The notes under the pieces were generated by a model. That model searched no databases and was not told the DNA's origin. It saw only the letters and a list, made by a program, of their open reading frames with translations. This document shows, piece after piece, positions 35,187-44,475 of a stretch of DNA of 64,000 bases. The DNA comes from Nocardioides eburneiflavus (GTDB lineage: Bacteria > Actinomycetota > Actinomycetes > Propionibacteriales > Nocardioidaceae), in contig NZ_SRRO01000001.1 of assembly GCF_004785795.1 (NCBI RefSeq), positions 930,001 through 994,000 of the forward strand, written 5' to 3'. Each line of letters opens with the position of its first letter. The first letter of the stretch is position 1. The position numbers and the translations under genes are program-made.

Positions 35187-35453
35187 CTACTGCTCGACGT
35201 AGACGGTGAGTGGTGGCACGACGCCGTGGGACTCCATCTGGGCCAGCACCTCCGGGGGAGGCGCGTCGATCAGCGCCTGGAGGGCAGCCCTGTCGTGGAT
35301 GGTCGCGCTCACGGCGATGCGAGTGCTGCCGTCGGCTGCGACGAAGTCGGTGACGTCGCTGCCGACCGCGCCCAGCGCCGCGGCGCGCTCGTCCTTGCCC
35401 TTGAGCCAGCGCTCGATCTCGACGACGTCGTGGGTGATGACCATGCGTGGCAT
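35187..35453 (-). CDS. Small alpha/beta protein, 88 residues, unknown
   Basis: Starts at ATG 35453, with AAGGAG seven bases upstream. RMVITHDVVEIERWLKGKDERAAALGAVGSDVTDFVAADGSTRIAVSATIHDRAALQALIDAPPPEVLAQMESHGVVP appears to be a compact alpha/beta fold, in keeping with its two downstream neighbours. No family assigned. It is the first gene of the three-gene operon, 200 bp from the divergent AAA-LuxR regulator, which is the best candidate for control. Confidence 0.65.
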   Translation of the reverse strand: MPRMVITHDVVEIERWLKGKDERAAALGAVGSDVTDFVAADGSTRIAVSATIHDRAALQALIDAPPPEVLAQMESHGVVPPLTVYVEQ

Positions 35454-35653
35454 TGCGTGCTCCTTGCGGCAGAGGTGGGTGGGATCGTCCGGGCCTCGGG
35501 TGGGTGGGCGACGGACGACTGGTGCGATCTCGATGCTGCTCCCGGCGTCGGGGGGAGACATCACTCGGTCGCGCGATGTCAGGTCCTCCCACACCTGGGG
35601 CACGTGGGTGCGTGGCTCTGGACCGCGACCTCGGCGGGGAGGACACTCGGTGG

Positions 35654-38497
35654 GTGGCGGAGTCGGTCGTGGTGCCGTCTGCGGACGGGCTGATCGGGCG
35701 CACGGCCGAGCTCGAGCTCGCCCTGGGCGAGCTGGACCGGCTCGGCGAGGGTCCCGCCTCGGTCCTCGTGGTCGAGGGCGAGGCCGGCATCGGGAAGACC
35801 CGACTGGTGCAGAGCCTGGTCGGCGAGGCGCGCTCCCGCGACCTGCGGGTGCTCTCGGGTGGCGGCCACCCGTTCGAGCGCACGCGTCCCTTCGGCCTGG
35901 CTGCATCCGCGCTGGGCCTGAGCGCCCGGTCGACCGACCCGCGTGCCGCGGCGATCGGCCGACTCCTCGCGGGGCGTGGAGGGGAGGCTTCCGCGACCCC
36001 CGGCGACATCCAGTGGCGCGTCGTCGAGGAGATCGTCGACCTGGTGGAGACGCTGTGCGCGGAGCGGCCGGTGCTGCTCGTCACCGAGGACGTGCACTGG
36101 GCGGACACCGCCAGCCTCCTGGCCGTCCTGTCGCTCACGCGACAGCTCTCCCTCGCCCCACTGCTGACCGTCGTGACCACGCGGTCCTCGCCGCTCCCCG
36201 GCAGCGTGGTCCGGCTGCTGGACGACCTCGCAGCCGGCGGGGGACGCAGCCTGTGCCTGGCCCCGCTCACCGCAGACGAGGTCACGGCGCTCGCGACCCA
36301 CGAGCTCGGCGCCCGGCCCGGGCCGCGCCTGACCGCCCTGCTGGCCAAGGCCGGGGGCAACCCGCTGTGGGCCACCGCCATGCTGCGCTCGCTGGCCGCC
36401 GACGGTGGGCTCAGCCGGTCCGCCACCGAGGTCGACGCCACCGTCTCCGAGCTCCCCGCATCACTGGGCGACCTGGTGGACCGGAGGCTCCGTGACCTCC
36501 CCGGGCCGACGCTGGAGCTGCTCCGGATCGCGGCCGTGCTCGGCGACGCGGTGTCGCTGCGCGACGTGGCCGCCGTCGCCCGCCGATCCCCTGCGGAGGC
36601 CGCGCGGCAGCTGGGCGAGGCGTACGACGCCCAGCTGCTCGACCGGGTCGACGAGCGTGTCGTCTTCCGCCACCAGCTCGTGCACGACGCGATCTACCAG
36701 CAGGTGCCTGCCCCGGCCCGGCGCGTCCTGCACCGCGAGGCCGCGGTCACGCTGATGGCCGCGGGCGCCGACCCGTTGGCCGTGGCCGACCACCTCGTAC
36801 GCGGCTCCGAGCGCGGTGACGAGGAGGCGGCCACCTGGCTGCGGCACGCCGCCCGCGGAGCGGCGGGGCAGGCGCCGCCGGTCACCCTGGAGCTGGTCAG
36901 GCGCGCCGAGGCGTTGCTGCCCGGGGGTCACCGCGACGCCGACGCCGTGTCGGCCGAGGTCGTGCAGGCGCTCCTCCGTGCCGGGGACGTGGCCGAGGCG
37001 TCGGCCAGGGCCGAGGCGGTCCTGGGGCGGCCGCACGTCGCCGAGGTCGACATCCCCCTCCGGGTCGCCCTCGTCTCGGCTCTTGCCCTGCAGAACCGTG
37101 CCGACGAGCTCGTCGCCGTCGTGGAGGACAGCCTCGCCTCTCCCGAGCGGGTGGGTCCGGCCGAGCAGGTGGTGATGCTGGCCCAGCAGAGCTGGGCACT
37201 CACCTACAGCGGCGCCCCGGCCGAGGGCGAGGCCGTCGCGGCTCGCGCCCTCGCGGTCGCCGAGGCGACCGAGGACCCGGTGCTGTCGGTGTGGGCGTTG
37301 ACGGCGCTGCAGGTGGCGGAGGGACGGCAGGGCCGCTTCGACGCCGCGCTGTCCCACGCCCGGCGGGCAGCGGCCCTCGCCGAGGGGTCGGCCGGGCCAC
37401 GGGCGTTGCCCTTGCAGCCTCAGCTGATGCTCGGCATGGCGCTGTTCGACTGCGACCTCGTGGGCGAGGCGAGGACGGCGTTCCGGGCGGCGCTGGACGA
37501 CGAGTTCGGCTCCGCGTGGTGGCTCTCGGCCACGCTGATGGCCGACGCCCAGGCGTCGTACGCCCTCGGTGACTGGGACGACGCTGTCCCCGGCCTCATG
37601 GCGGGGGAGCAGGCCGCCCGGGAGAAGGCCAACCCGCTCCTGGAGTGGCAGTCGCTCGCCTATCGCACCGTCATCGCGACAGGCAGGGGCGAGCTCGGTG
37701 TCGCTCGTGAGCTGGCCGACCGGTTCGCCGGGACGTTGCAGGGGGAGGAGCTGCCCTACAACGCGGGCATCCTGACCTTCGCGGCCGCTGCGCTGGAGGC
37801 GGCCGAGGGCAACCCGCACGGGGCCTTCGACCTCCTGCTGCGCTGCTGGCGCGTCGACGCCGCTCGGGAGAGCCGCTTCTACCACCGCTGCCTGGCCCCC
37901 GATCTCGTGCGACTGGCCCTGGCGCTGGGCAGGCGGGAGGTGGCGGGCGAGGTGGCCGACGCGGTGGAGGCCGGAGCGGACCTGGCACCCGAGGTGCCGA
38001 CGGTGCGGAGCCTGGCGCTGCGCTGCCGCGGGTTGGTCGACGCTGACGCAGCGTCGTTGGTAACTGCGGCCGCGCTCGCCCGCCGCTCGCCGCTCCTGGT
38101 GGAGCACGCCGGTGCCTGCGAGGACGCGGCGAGCGCGCTCGCGAAGGATGGTCGGCGGGAGGAGGCGGCGACGCTGCTCGGCGAGGCGCTCGCCCGCTAC
38201 GAGGCCGCCGGCGCCGACGCCTGGGCCGGGCGCGTACGGGCGGGGTTGCGGTCGGTCGGCGCGCCTCCCGGCGTCAAGGGGAGCCGACACCGGCCGGCGA
38301 CGGGCTGGGAGAGCCTCACCGCCACGGAGCGGACGGTGTCCGTGCTGGTGGCCGAGGGCCTGACGAACGGCGCCGTGGCCCGGCGGATGTACGTCTCCCC
38401 GCACACGGTCAACACCCACCTCCGCCACGTCTACGCCAAGCTCGGCGTCTCCAATCGGGTGGGGCTCGCCGCCGTCGTGCATCGCTCGATCGAGTGA
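35654..38497 (+). CDS. AAA-type large LuxR-family regulator
   Basis: 947 residues if started at GTG 35654, which has GGGGAGGA ten bases upstream; earlier in-frame starts (35447, 35576) are possible and would extend the N-terminus. Walker A GEAGIGKT lies at about 42-49 and Walker B LLVTEDVHW at about 155. A winged-helix part and a long helical TPR-like middle follow. The LuxR helix-turn-helix is at about 880-945 (LTATERTVSVLVAEGLTNGAVARRMYVSPHTVNTHLRHVY). This is the LAL/MalT-like type. It may control the divergent three-gene operon and the SnoaL-like gene downstream. Confidence 0.9.
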   Translation: MAESVVVPSADGLIGRTAELELALGELDRLGEGPASVLVVEGEAGIGKTRLVQSLVGEARSRDLRVLSGGGHPFERTRPFGLAASALGLSARSTDPRAAAIGRLLAGRGGEASATPGDIQWRVVEEIVDLVETLCAERPVLLVTEDVHWADTASLLAVLSLTRQLSLAPLLTVVTTRSSPLPGSVVRLLDDLAAGGGRSLCLAPLTADEVTALATHELGARPGPRLTALLAKAGGNPLWATAMLRSLAADGGLSRSATEVDATVSELPASLGDLVDRRLRDLPGPTLELLRIAAVLGDAVSLRDVAAVARRSPAEAARQLGEAYDAQLLDRVDERVVFRHQLVHDAIYQQVPAPARRVLHREAAVTLMAAGADPLAVADHLVRGSERGDEEAATWLRHAARGAAGQAPPVTLELVRRAEALLPGGHRDADAVSAEVVQALLRAGDVAEASARAEAVLGRPHVAEVDIPLRVALVSALALQNRADELVAVVEDSLASPERVGPAEQVVMLAQQSWALTYSGAPAEGEAVAARALAVAEATEDPVLSVWALTALQVAEGRQGRFDAALSHARRAAALAEGSAGPRALPLQPQLMLGMALFDCDLVGEARTAFRAALDDEFGSAWWLSATLMADAQASYALGDWDDAVPGLMAGEQAAREKANPLLEWQSLAYRTVIATGRGELGVARELADRFAGTLQGEELPYNAGILTFAAAALEAAEGNPHGAFDLLLRCWRVDAARESRFYHRCLAPDLVRLALALGRREVAGEVADAVEAGADLAPEVPTVRSLALRCRGLVDADAASLVTAAALARRSPLLVEHAGACEDAASALAKDGRREEAATLLGEALARYEAAGADAWAGRVRAGLRSVGAPPGVKGSRHRPATGWESLTATERTVSVLVAEGLTNGAVARRMYVSPHTVNTHLRHVYAKLGVSNRVGLAAVVHRSIE

Positions 38498-38573
38498 TGT
38501 CGTCCTCCGCCGGCTCCACCAGAGTCGGGTGGTGCGGCCACGAGGACCGCCACGCAACCAGGAGGAGACCGCC

Positions 38574-38993
38574 ATGGACCACGGCGCGACGATGCGCAGG
38601 ACCTATGAGCTGATCAGCGCCGGCGACATCGCAGGCTTCGGCGACCTCGTCGCGGACGGCTTCGTCGAGCACGAGGACACACCGGGCTTCGCGCCCGACA
38701 AGGAGGGGACGCTGGACTGGTTCCGAGCCCTGCTCCAGGCCTTCCCGGACCTCAGCATGACCGTCGAGGACCTCGTCGCCGAGGGCGACAAGGCCGTGGC
38801 CCGGGTCCGGGTCACCGGGACCCATCGAGGCGACTTCCTGGGAATCCCGCCGACCGGCGCCACCGGTGACGTCCAGCTCATCGACATCATGCGGTTCGAC
38901 TCGGACGGCCGGGTGTCAGAGCACTGGGGTGTCGCGGACATGCTGTCGTTGATGCAGCAGCTCGGCGTCGTGCCCGCCGGCGCGCCGGCCTGA
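38574..38993 (+). CDS. SnoaL-like / ester cyclase family protein
   Basis: 139 residues from ATG at 38574, with CAGGAGGAG upstream. It is an NTF2-like fold: TYELISAGDIAGFGDLVADGFVEHEDTPG, LDWFRALLQAFPDLSMTVEDLVAEGDKAVARVRVTGTHRGDFLGIPPTG and IMRFDSDGRVSEHWGVAD. These are the conserved positions of the polyketide cyclase SnoaL-like group, but most members have unknown substrates. It follows the AAA-LuxR gene by 76 bp and may be its target. Confidence 0.85.
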   Translation: MDHGATMRRTYELISAGDIAGFGDLVADGFVEHEDTPGFAPDKEGTLDWFRALLQAFPDLSMTVEDLVAEGDKAVARVRVTGTHRGDFLGIPPTGATGDVQLIDIMRFDSDGRVSEHWGVADMLSLMQQLGVVPAGAPA

Positions 38994-39053
38994 CGGGCGT
39001 CCTGCGTCTAGACCAGTCCCGCCACCGCCTCGTCCCGGTGCGACCATGACGAG

Positions 39054-40412
39054 ATGGCATCGACAGGTGCTGTCACGGCCCCGCTCCCGCCGAAGGTGGT
39101 CGGCCTCGGCCTGGGGGAGCGGATCGACGCCCTGCGCAACTTCCACACCGGCGTGGCAGTGCTGCGCGACCACGGCGGCCCGGTCGTACGTGTGCCGATC
39201 GGGCCGCGGCGAGTGGCTCCCCAGTTCGTGATCGTCACCTCGCCAGCGGGCGCCCACGACGTGCTGGCCGGCTTCGACGGGGCGATGGACAAGGGCGTAC
39301 AGGTCCACGAGGAGACCAAGCACGTCGGGCTGAACCTCTTCAACCTCCCGCACGAGGCCTGGACGCCGCGCCGGCGAGCGATCCAGCCCCTGTTCACCAG
39401 GAAGCACGTGCGGGACTTCGCCGTGCACATGTCGACCGAGGCCGAGCTCGCCGCCGAGCGGGCCGTCGACGCCGAGCGGGTCGAGCTCGACCCGTTCACC
39501 CGACGGCTGACGCTGCAGGTGCTCGGCCGGTCCGTCCTCGGGCAGGACCTCGGTCCGCGGGCGGAGGCCATGGCCGGCGAATTCGCCACGCTGCTGCAGT
39601 ACTTCACCGATCGCGGGATCGCACCGGTCCGGCTCCCGGCGAGGTGGCCCACGCCGGCGAACAGACGCTTCGCCCGGGCCAGGGAGCGGTTCTTCGCGGT
39701 GATCGACGAGGCGGTCGACGAGTGCCGACGCGACCCGGACCATCCCGCAGAGCTGATCCGCCTGCTGCTCGACGTACGGGATCCCGAGACGGGGCGTGCG
39801 CTCACCGACGAGGACATCCGGGGAGAGCTCTCCGCCTTCCTCATCGCCGGGCACGACACCACCGCCACGACCCTCTGCTACAGCCTCTGGGCGCTCGGTC
39901 GGGACCAGGCGCTGCAGGACCGCGTCGCCGCCGAGGCGGCCGGGCTGGGACGTGGCACGCTCGACGCCGACGACGTCCCCGCGCTCGAGCTGACCACCCG
40001 CGTCGTCCACGAGTCGTTGCGCCTGTGCCCGCCCGCCGCCGTCGTGGCGCGGCTGGCCATGCGTGACGTCCTGGTGGACGGCTGGCGGGTGCCGGCCGGG
40101 AGCAACGTCGTCGTGGGCATCATGGCGCTGCACACCGACCCGGCCCTGTGGCCCGATCCGGAGCGGTTCGACCCCGACCGGTTCCTCCCCGAGCGCTCCC
40201 GCGGCCGCGACCGCTGGCAGTACCTCCCGTTCGGTGCGGGGCCGCGCTCCTGCATCGGCGACCACTTCGCGATGCTCGAGGCGACCCTCGGCCTGGCCAC
40301 CATCGTCCGCGCGGTGCGGGTCGAGTCCCTCGAGCCGCGCTTCCCCCTGGCCGTGCCCTTCACGATGACGGCGGGCGGGCCGATCCCGGCGCTCGTGACC
40401 GCCCGCTCGTGA
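39054..40412 (+). CDS. Cytochrome P450
   Basis: 452 residues from ATG at 39054. I-helix oxygen motif AGHDTTATT, K-helix E320-x-x-R323 in VVHESLRLCPP, and heme-ligand C400 in PFGAGPRSCIGDHFAM. Full length, soluble (no N-terminal anchor). The sequence is in the bacterial/fatty acid-hydroxylase-like class; its redox partners are not nearby. Substrate unknown. It is followed by a clear hairpin terminator. Confidence 0.95.
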   Translation: MASTGAVTAPLPPKVVGLGLGERIDALRNFHTGVAVLRDHGGPVVRVPIGPRRVAPQFVIVTSPAGAHDVLAGFDGAMDKGVQVHEETKHVGLNLFNLPHEAWTPRRRAIQPLFTRKHVRDFAVHMSTEAELAAERAVDAERVELDPFTRRLTLQVLGRSVLGQDLGPRAEAMAGEFATLLQYFTDRGIAPVRLPARWPTPANRRFARARERFFAVIDEAVDECRRDPDHPAELIRLLLDVRDPETGRALTDEDIRGELSAFLIAGHDTTATTLCYSLWALGRDQALQDRVAAEAAGLGRGTLDADDVPALELTTRVVHESLRLCPPAAVVARLAMRDVLVDGWRVPAGSNVVVGIMALHTDPALWPDPERFDPDRFLPERSRGRDRWQYLPFGAGPRSCIGDHFAMLEATLGLATIVRAVRVESLEPRFPLAVPFTMTAGGPIPALVTARS

Positions 40413-40442
40413 TCGACCCTCGCGAGCAGCGAGGGCCGTAGG

Positions 40443-40470
40443 CCCCGTCAGCCCCCCAGGCCTGACGGGG
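40443..40470 (+). terminator. Hairpin after the P450 gene
   Basis: CCCCGTCAG (40443-40451) pairs with CTGACGGGG (40462-40470), a perfect nine-pair stem with a C-rich loop, 30 bp past the stop. CCCTCG/CGAGGG just before it (from 40417) could form a second small stem. Confidence 0.7.
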
Positions 40471-40476
40471 TCCCCC

Positions 40477-40767
40477 TCAGCACCCCCCAACGCCTGGCGA
40501 CCGTACGTCTCGGGATCGCGACCCCGACCATGCTCGATGACGAAATCCACCGGTGGGGGTGGGGCGGGCTAGACCACTTGCTCTCAATGGTTGTGCTGGC
40601 GCCTCCGACCGCCGCCAGAGGGCCACCGACAGGTGGAGCAGCTGGGCGCCGTTTCCGGCCGGGCCGGCCACGACACCTTCGTGGGTCCAGACGTGGTGCA
40701 GCACGACGCCCTCCGCGGCACGCAGGGTTCCGGCGCTCGCGCGTACGCCGAGAGGTGACAGGTCCAT
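40477..40767 (-). pseudogene. Possible truncated OsmC-like remnant
   Basis: The reading from 40767 starts MDLSPLGVRASAGTLRAAEG, then GNGAQLLHLSVAL, which reminds me of the GAQLLHLSVA segment of actinobacterial OsmC-type proteins. After that point (about residue 50) the sequence becomes Arg/Pro-rich and unlike any domain, so the gene looks truncated or frameshifted. The OsmC call is a recollection, not a verified match. The surrounding 400 bp from the P450 stop to 40821 hold only the terminator and this remnant. Confidence 0.35.
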
Positions 40768-40821
40768 GTGCAGATTGTGCCCATGGCGACGGCGCGTACC
40801 GACGTGTCGCCGCAGACGAGA

Positions 40822-41124
40822 TCAGGGGCGGTAGGGCTTGTCCTCGTGCCGCGGGTCCATCCGCGGGTAGCCCGCCTTCGGCTCCACGCCCTCCGGCTGC
40901 ACTTCCTTGCCACCCGCACTCTGCTCCGGTGGTGCGTCGGCCGGCGTGTCGATCTCTGTCGTGTCCCGAAGGCCGTCGGTGCCCACCTGGCCCGGGCCCG
41001 CATGGCCGACGCGCTCGCTGCTCGAGCCCATCCCGCCTGCTGCTCCCTCGGGGCCGGACGAGTTCGGCGTCGCGCGTCGCTCCTCGGTGTCCGGCTTGGC
41101 CGTCATGTCGTCCGGGCTGGTCAT
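40822..41124 (-). CDS. Small hydrophilic, probably disordered protein
   Basis: 100 residues from ATG at 41124, with GAGGGGACGAG upstream. It is very rich in Pro, Glu, Gly, Ser and Asp, with no hydrophobic core (MTSPDDMTAKPDTEERR, ending RMDPRHEDKPYRP). Probably intrinsically disordered. Related actinobacteria commonly encode such proteins; no function is known. It diverges from the small zinc-binding candidate at 41275. Confidence 0.6.
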   Translation of the reverse strand: MTSPDDMTAKPDTEERRATPNSSGPEGAAGGMGSSSERVGHAGPGQVGTDGLRDTTEIDTPADAPPEQSAGGKEVQPEGVEPKAGYPRMDPRHEDKPYRP

Positions 41125-41274
41125 GGACTCGTCCCCTCACTCGTGGATGGCTGCCACCCAGTTCCCCTGGTGGAGCCTCGCCATGCACCGACGATGACGG
41201 CGTGGTCGGCCCGGATCTGGGTACTTCACAGGCAGGTCACGCGGAGTGATCCTGTGGGAGGGAGGGAGGAGCTG

Positions 41275-41517
41275 ATGCTGGGCCACCACCGCGTTCGCGA
41301 GGACGACCGCGACCACCCCGGAACCCTCGAGGTCTTCGACATCCGGGTGGTCGACGAGCCGCCACCGGCGTACGCCGACCCGGCGCCGCGGGCCTGCCGC
41401 TGGCACCTCTGGCACCGGTGGGAGCGCAGGTGGGTGGATGCCCGTACGACGTACGTCAGTTGCGGCGCCTGCGGTCGACTGCCCTCGCCCACGATCTTCG
41501 AACCACCCGTTCCCTAG
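41275..41517 (+). CDS. Small protein with possible zinc site, 80 residues
   Basis: Starts at ATG 41275 with GGGAGGGAGGAG upstream. EVFDIRVVDEPPPAYADPAPRACRWHLWHRWERRWVDARTTYVSCGACGRLP contains C-x-H and a CGAC pair that could bind zinc. Function unknown. It overlaps the end of the BNR-like pseudogene by four bases tail to tail. Confidence 0.55.
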   Translation: MLGHHRVREDDRDHPGTLEVFDIRVVDEPPPAYADPAPRACRWHLWHRWERRWVDARTTYVSCGACGRLPSPTIFEPPVP

Positions 41518-42724
41518 CCGCGTCGCGCCACGGACGGCGACACGTCCCGCTGACCGGGCCTGACCTCGGTCCAGGTGTCGCCGTCGGCGGAGAGTGCGAT
41601 GGTGCGGAGACCGGTCCGGGCGACGATCGATCCTCCAGAGAAGTGGATCCCCACTGACCAGAAGGGACCGAACAGGCGCGGGGCCCCGGGCGTGAGCCTC
41701 GGCTCTGTGTCACCCGGCGCGAGTCGCCAGATCCTGCCTGGTCGGTTGCAGACGAGCGCGTCGCAGTACCTGTCCGAGCCCCCCACCTCGGCGAGCAGCA
41801 ACGCTCCGTCCGATGCGTACGCCATGCTGCCGAACCGCATCCGATCCCACGGCAGCCGCACGCGGTGGAAGTGCCGTTCGTCGTCGGTGAGCCACAGCTC
41901 CCACAGGTACAGCGGCAGGTCCTCCGGCGCGTCCGACATCGCGATCGCCTGCAGGTGCCCGGGTCCCACGGCATGCGTGGTGACGTCGGCGTAGCGCCAG
42001 AGGTGCTTGCGGCCCAGCGGCAGGCTCACGTCCGTCCGCTGCCAGGAACGTCCGCCGTCGGTCGTGGTCTCGTACCGCCACACGCCCGCGCCGACGCCAT
42101 GCCGGTAGCCGGTGACGCTCATTGCCGAGCCGTCGCGGCCGGGGATGTTCCGACGCACGTCACCGAGCGGCGAACCGGCGATCGGGAAGAGCTCCGCGGC
42201 TCACACGTCGACGGCCCACAGTCCCTGCGGTTCCTCGGCGTCCGTCGTGGCGACGTCGGCCGAGGTCGACTGCAGGTTCGCGGCGAACAGGTTGTAGACC
42301 TCGACGCCGAGCAGCTGGTCGTCCTCGTCGAGAGCGCGAGGTTCGACGACCTGCAACGGGGCGAGCCGCCCGTCGGGATCGAGGACGAACGGCGGGTAGG
42401 AATTGCGCGGGAACTGGTCCTGCGCCTTGATGGCGACCGCGCCGTGACCCAGCGGGAGGTAGTCGACGAGGTCGGCGAGGTCGTAGCTGATGTAGAGCCG
42501 TGAGGAGCGCGCCGAGTTGTCGTCGGTCGTCGCGATCACCCTGCCCCGCTCGGCCACGCCCGGACGGTGGTCGAGGAACCCCGCGACGGCGTCGGTGGGC
42601 GACGTGTAGTCCACCTCCCGCAGCACGGCCGACCCTCCGCACGGGGCTGCAGTCCCGACCGGGCCGGGACGTCGCGGAAGGTGCCGTGCGGCCCCGACCG
42701 GCGAGCCGTTGCCGGTTCAACCAT
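41514..42724 (-). pseudogene. BNR/sialidase-like exported protein, interrupted
   Basis: Two readings in one frame are separated by a single TGA at 42201-42203. The first ends LYISYDLADLVDYLPLGHGAVAI ... GLWAVDV, and the second continues AAELFPIAGSPLGDVRRNIPGRDG, both rich in beta-propeller asp-box-like pieces (TTTDGGRSWQRTDVS, LSADGDTWTEV). Further upstream, near 42630-42660, the sense appears to change frame: GTFRDVPARSGLQP lies in one frame and VLREVDYTSP in another. No intact N-terminus with a signal peptide remains. Gene name and substrate are not known. It reads as a decayed secreted BNR-repeat protein. Confidence 0.75.
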
Positions 42725-42851
42725 GGTTGCGGCGGCCGCCGGCCGGGACTAGGGAGTGTCTTCGAGGCGCCTCATCACACCTCTTACGCAGCTGGCTGAC
42801 GGGGCGCCTCGCCCCTGCCGCCTGTCGGTGCCCGGGCCTAGCCTGCGAGGC

Positions 42852-43571
42852 ATGAAGCGGTACGTGGACGAGGACCTGGCGGGCGCGGAGTTCCGCGAGT
42901 GCGACCTGAGCAACGCCCGCCTGGTCGGCGTGGTGATGCAGGGCGCCGTCATCGACGGGCTGGTCACCGACCTCGTCGTCAACGGCGTGGAGGTCATGGC
43001 GTACGTCGAGGCCGAGCTCGACCGTCGTCACCCGGTCCGCCGGCTCATCCGCTCCGACGACGTGGCCGACCTCCGCCGGGCCGCCCGGCAGCTGCGCGCC
43101 GACTGGGCGGAGACGGTGGCACGCATCCGGCAGTCGCCCGGCGTCGAGCACGAGAGCGTCAACGACGAGTGGTCGGCCGTGCAGACGCTGCGCCACCTGG
43201 TCTTCGTCCACGACTCGTGGTTCCGGCGCTGCTGCCTCGGCTCGACCGAGCTGTTCACCCCGATGGGGCTGGGCATCGAGTCCGCGCCCGATCGTGAGGA
43301 GCAGGGGCTCGATCCGTCGGCCGACCCGACGCTCGACGAGGTGCTGGCGGTCCGGGACACGCAGGCAGCCGAGCTCGAGCACTGGCTGGACTCGGTCACC
43401 TCCGAGCAGCTCCAGCAGCCCGCACCGGTCCCCGACGACGACCGGTGGCCGACGTACGCCCGTGGCCGGTCGCTGCGGCAGTGCCTGGGCACGGTGCTCG
43501 GCGAGGAGCTCGAGCACCACCAGTTCTGCGTGCGCGACCTCGACCTCATCGAGGGACGGGCCGCCGGCTGA
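42852..43571 (+). CDS. Pentapeptide-repeat plus DinB-like domain protein
   Basis: 239 residues from ATG at 42852. Residues 8-45 hold pentapeptide-like units (DLAGAEFRECDLSNARLVGVVMQGAVIDG). The rest is a DinB/YfiT-like four-helix domain (ESVNDEWSAVQTLRHLVFVHDSWFRRCCLG, LGTVLGEELEHHQFCVRDL), with histidines in positions that could bind a metal. Such proteins act on thiol or metal chemistry in some cases; here the substrate is unknown. It is upstream of two membrane proteins on the other strand and unrelated to them by direction. Confidence 0.82.
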   Translation: MKRYVDEDLAGAEFRECDLSNARLVGVVMQGAVIDGLVTDLVVNGVEVMAYVEAELDRRHPVRRLIRSDDVADLRRAARQLRADWAETVARIRQSPGVEHESVNDEWSAVQTLRHLVFVHDSWFRRCCLGSTELFTPMGLGIESAPDREEQGLDPSADPTLDEVLAVRDTQAAELEHWLDSVTSEQLQQPAPVPDDDRWPTYARGRSLRQCLGTVLGEELEHHQFCVRDLDLIEGRAAG

Positions 43572-43581
43572 TGTCCCCGCC

Positions 43582-43986
43582 TCAGTCCCGCGCCCGCGTG
43601 TGCCACAGCCACGCGATCCCCGCGAAGGGCAGCACCAGCGGCAGCCAGCCGTAGCCCGCGCCGTACGCCGACCACACCGTCGCGTCGGGGAAGAGCTCCG
43701 GGTCGAGGACGGTCAGCGTGCCGACGGTGAGCACGCCGACGAGCTCGAAGCCGACCGCGGCCCAGGCCAGCCGGCGCGGCGCCGGCCCGACCTCGGCGAG
43801 GCCGAGCGTGGCAGCGACGTAGACGAGGGCGGCGACGGCCGAGAGGGCGTACGCGAGGGGTGCCTCGCCGGCCTTGGTGAGCAGCTGGACCAGGGAGCGG
43901 GCGGTCGCCGCCAGCGCGAAGACGCCGTAGACCGCGACGAGCGCGCGGCCGAGGCCGGACGAGGTGGAGGTGCCGGTCGCGCTCAC
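43582..43986 (-). CDS. Membrane protein, four helices
   Basis: 134 residues from GTG at 43986; its start overlaps the end of the next gene by four bases. Four hydrophobic segments are clear (ALVAVYGVFALAATARSLVQLL, ALSAVAALVYVAATLGLAEV, LAWAAVGFELVGVLTVGTL, GWLPLVLPFAGIAWLWH). No recognised domain. It is coupled to the membrane protein at 43983-44339, so the two probably form a complex. Confidence 0.75.
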   Translation of the reverse strand: MSATGTSTSSGLGRALVAVYGVFALAATARSLVQLLTKAGEAPLAYALSAVAALVYVAATLGLAEVGPAPRRLAWAAVGFELVGVLTVGTLTVLDPELFPDATVWSAYGAGYGWLPLVLPFAGIAWLWHTRARD

Positions 43987-44339
43987 GGCCACACCGCCAT
44001 CACCCGCACGATCACGAAGGCCTGCGCCAGCCCCGCCACCATCAGCACCGCCGTCGCGCCGCGGCTGCGCTCGGCCAATGACCAGACGAACCCAAGGGGC
44101 AGAAGCACGAGACCGGCCACCAGGTAGCCGAACAGCGTCACCACCCCACCGCCCGACAGGTCGACACCGCCGACCTGGACCGCTGCGACGACGAGCAGGA
44201 CCAGCGTCGCGGCCTCGACGACGGCGGCGACGCCCAGCAGCCCCCAGTCCGGCGTCCGGTCGAGCACGACGTAGACCAGGACGACCGCGGCGAAGAGCAG
44301 CGAGGCGGCGAGCACGACGAGGGGCAGGGGTCCGTCCAC
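43983..44339 (-). CDS. Membrane protein, four helices
   Basis: 118 residues from GTG at 44339, with GGGAGGATC upstream; a longer reading from 44366 is possible. Helices: PLPLVVLAASLLFAAVVLVYVVL, LLGVAAVVEAATLVLLVVAAV, VVTLFGYLVAGLVLLPLGFVW, TAVLMVAGLAQAFVIVRVMAV. Unknown function. It diverges from the DUF4956-VTC-CotH operon with 136 bp between, so it may share its control region. Confidence 0.72.
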   Translation of the reverse strand: MDGPLPLVVLAASLLFAAVVLVYVVLDRTPDWGLLGVAAVVEAATLVLLVVAAVQVGGVDLSGGGVVTLFGYLVAGLVLLPLGFVWSLAERSRGATAVLMVAGLAQAFVIVRVMAVWP

Positions 44340-44475
44340 GAGGACCGATCCTCCCAGAGTGGGCAACCGGGTCTCGTGACGGGACTTCGTCCCTCCTCGA
44401 CCAGCGGCCGTACCTCACAGGACCGCCACAGGATCGCGTCAGGTGGGCGACAGGACAGGTGGCGAGGGTCGTCCC

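Noticed and set aside
42201..42203. TGA read as selenocysteine in the BNR-like gene
   Set aside because: No selenocysteine hairpin or Sec-type family is evident, and a second lesion is likely upstream.
41514..42724. Intact secreted sialidase
   Set aside because: In-frame TGA and an apparent frame change; no signal peptide.
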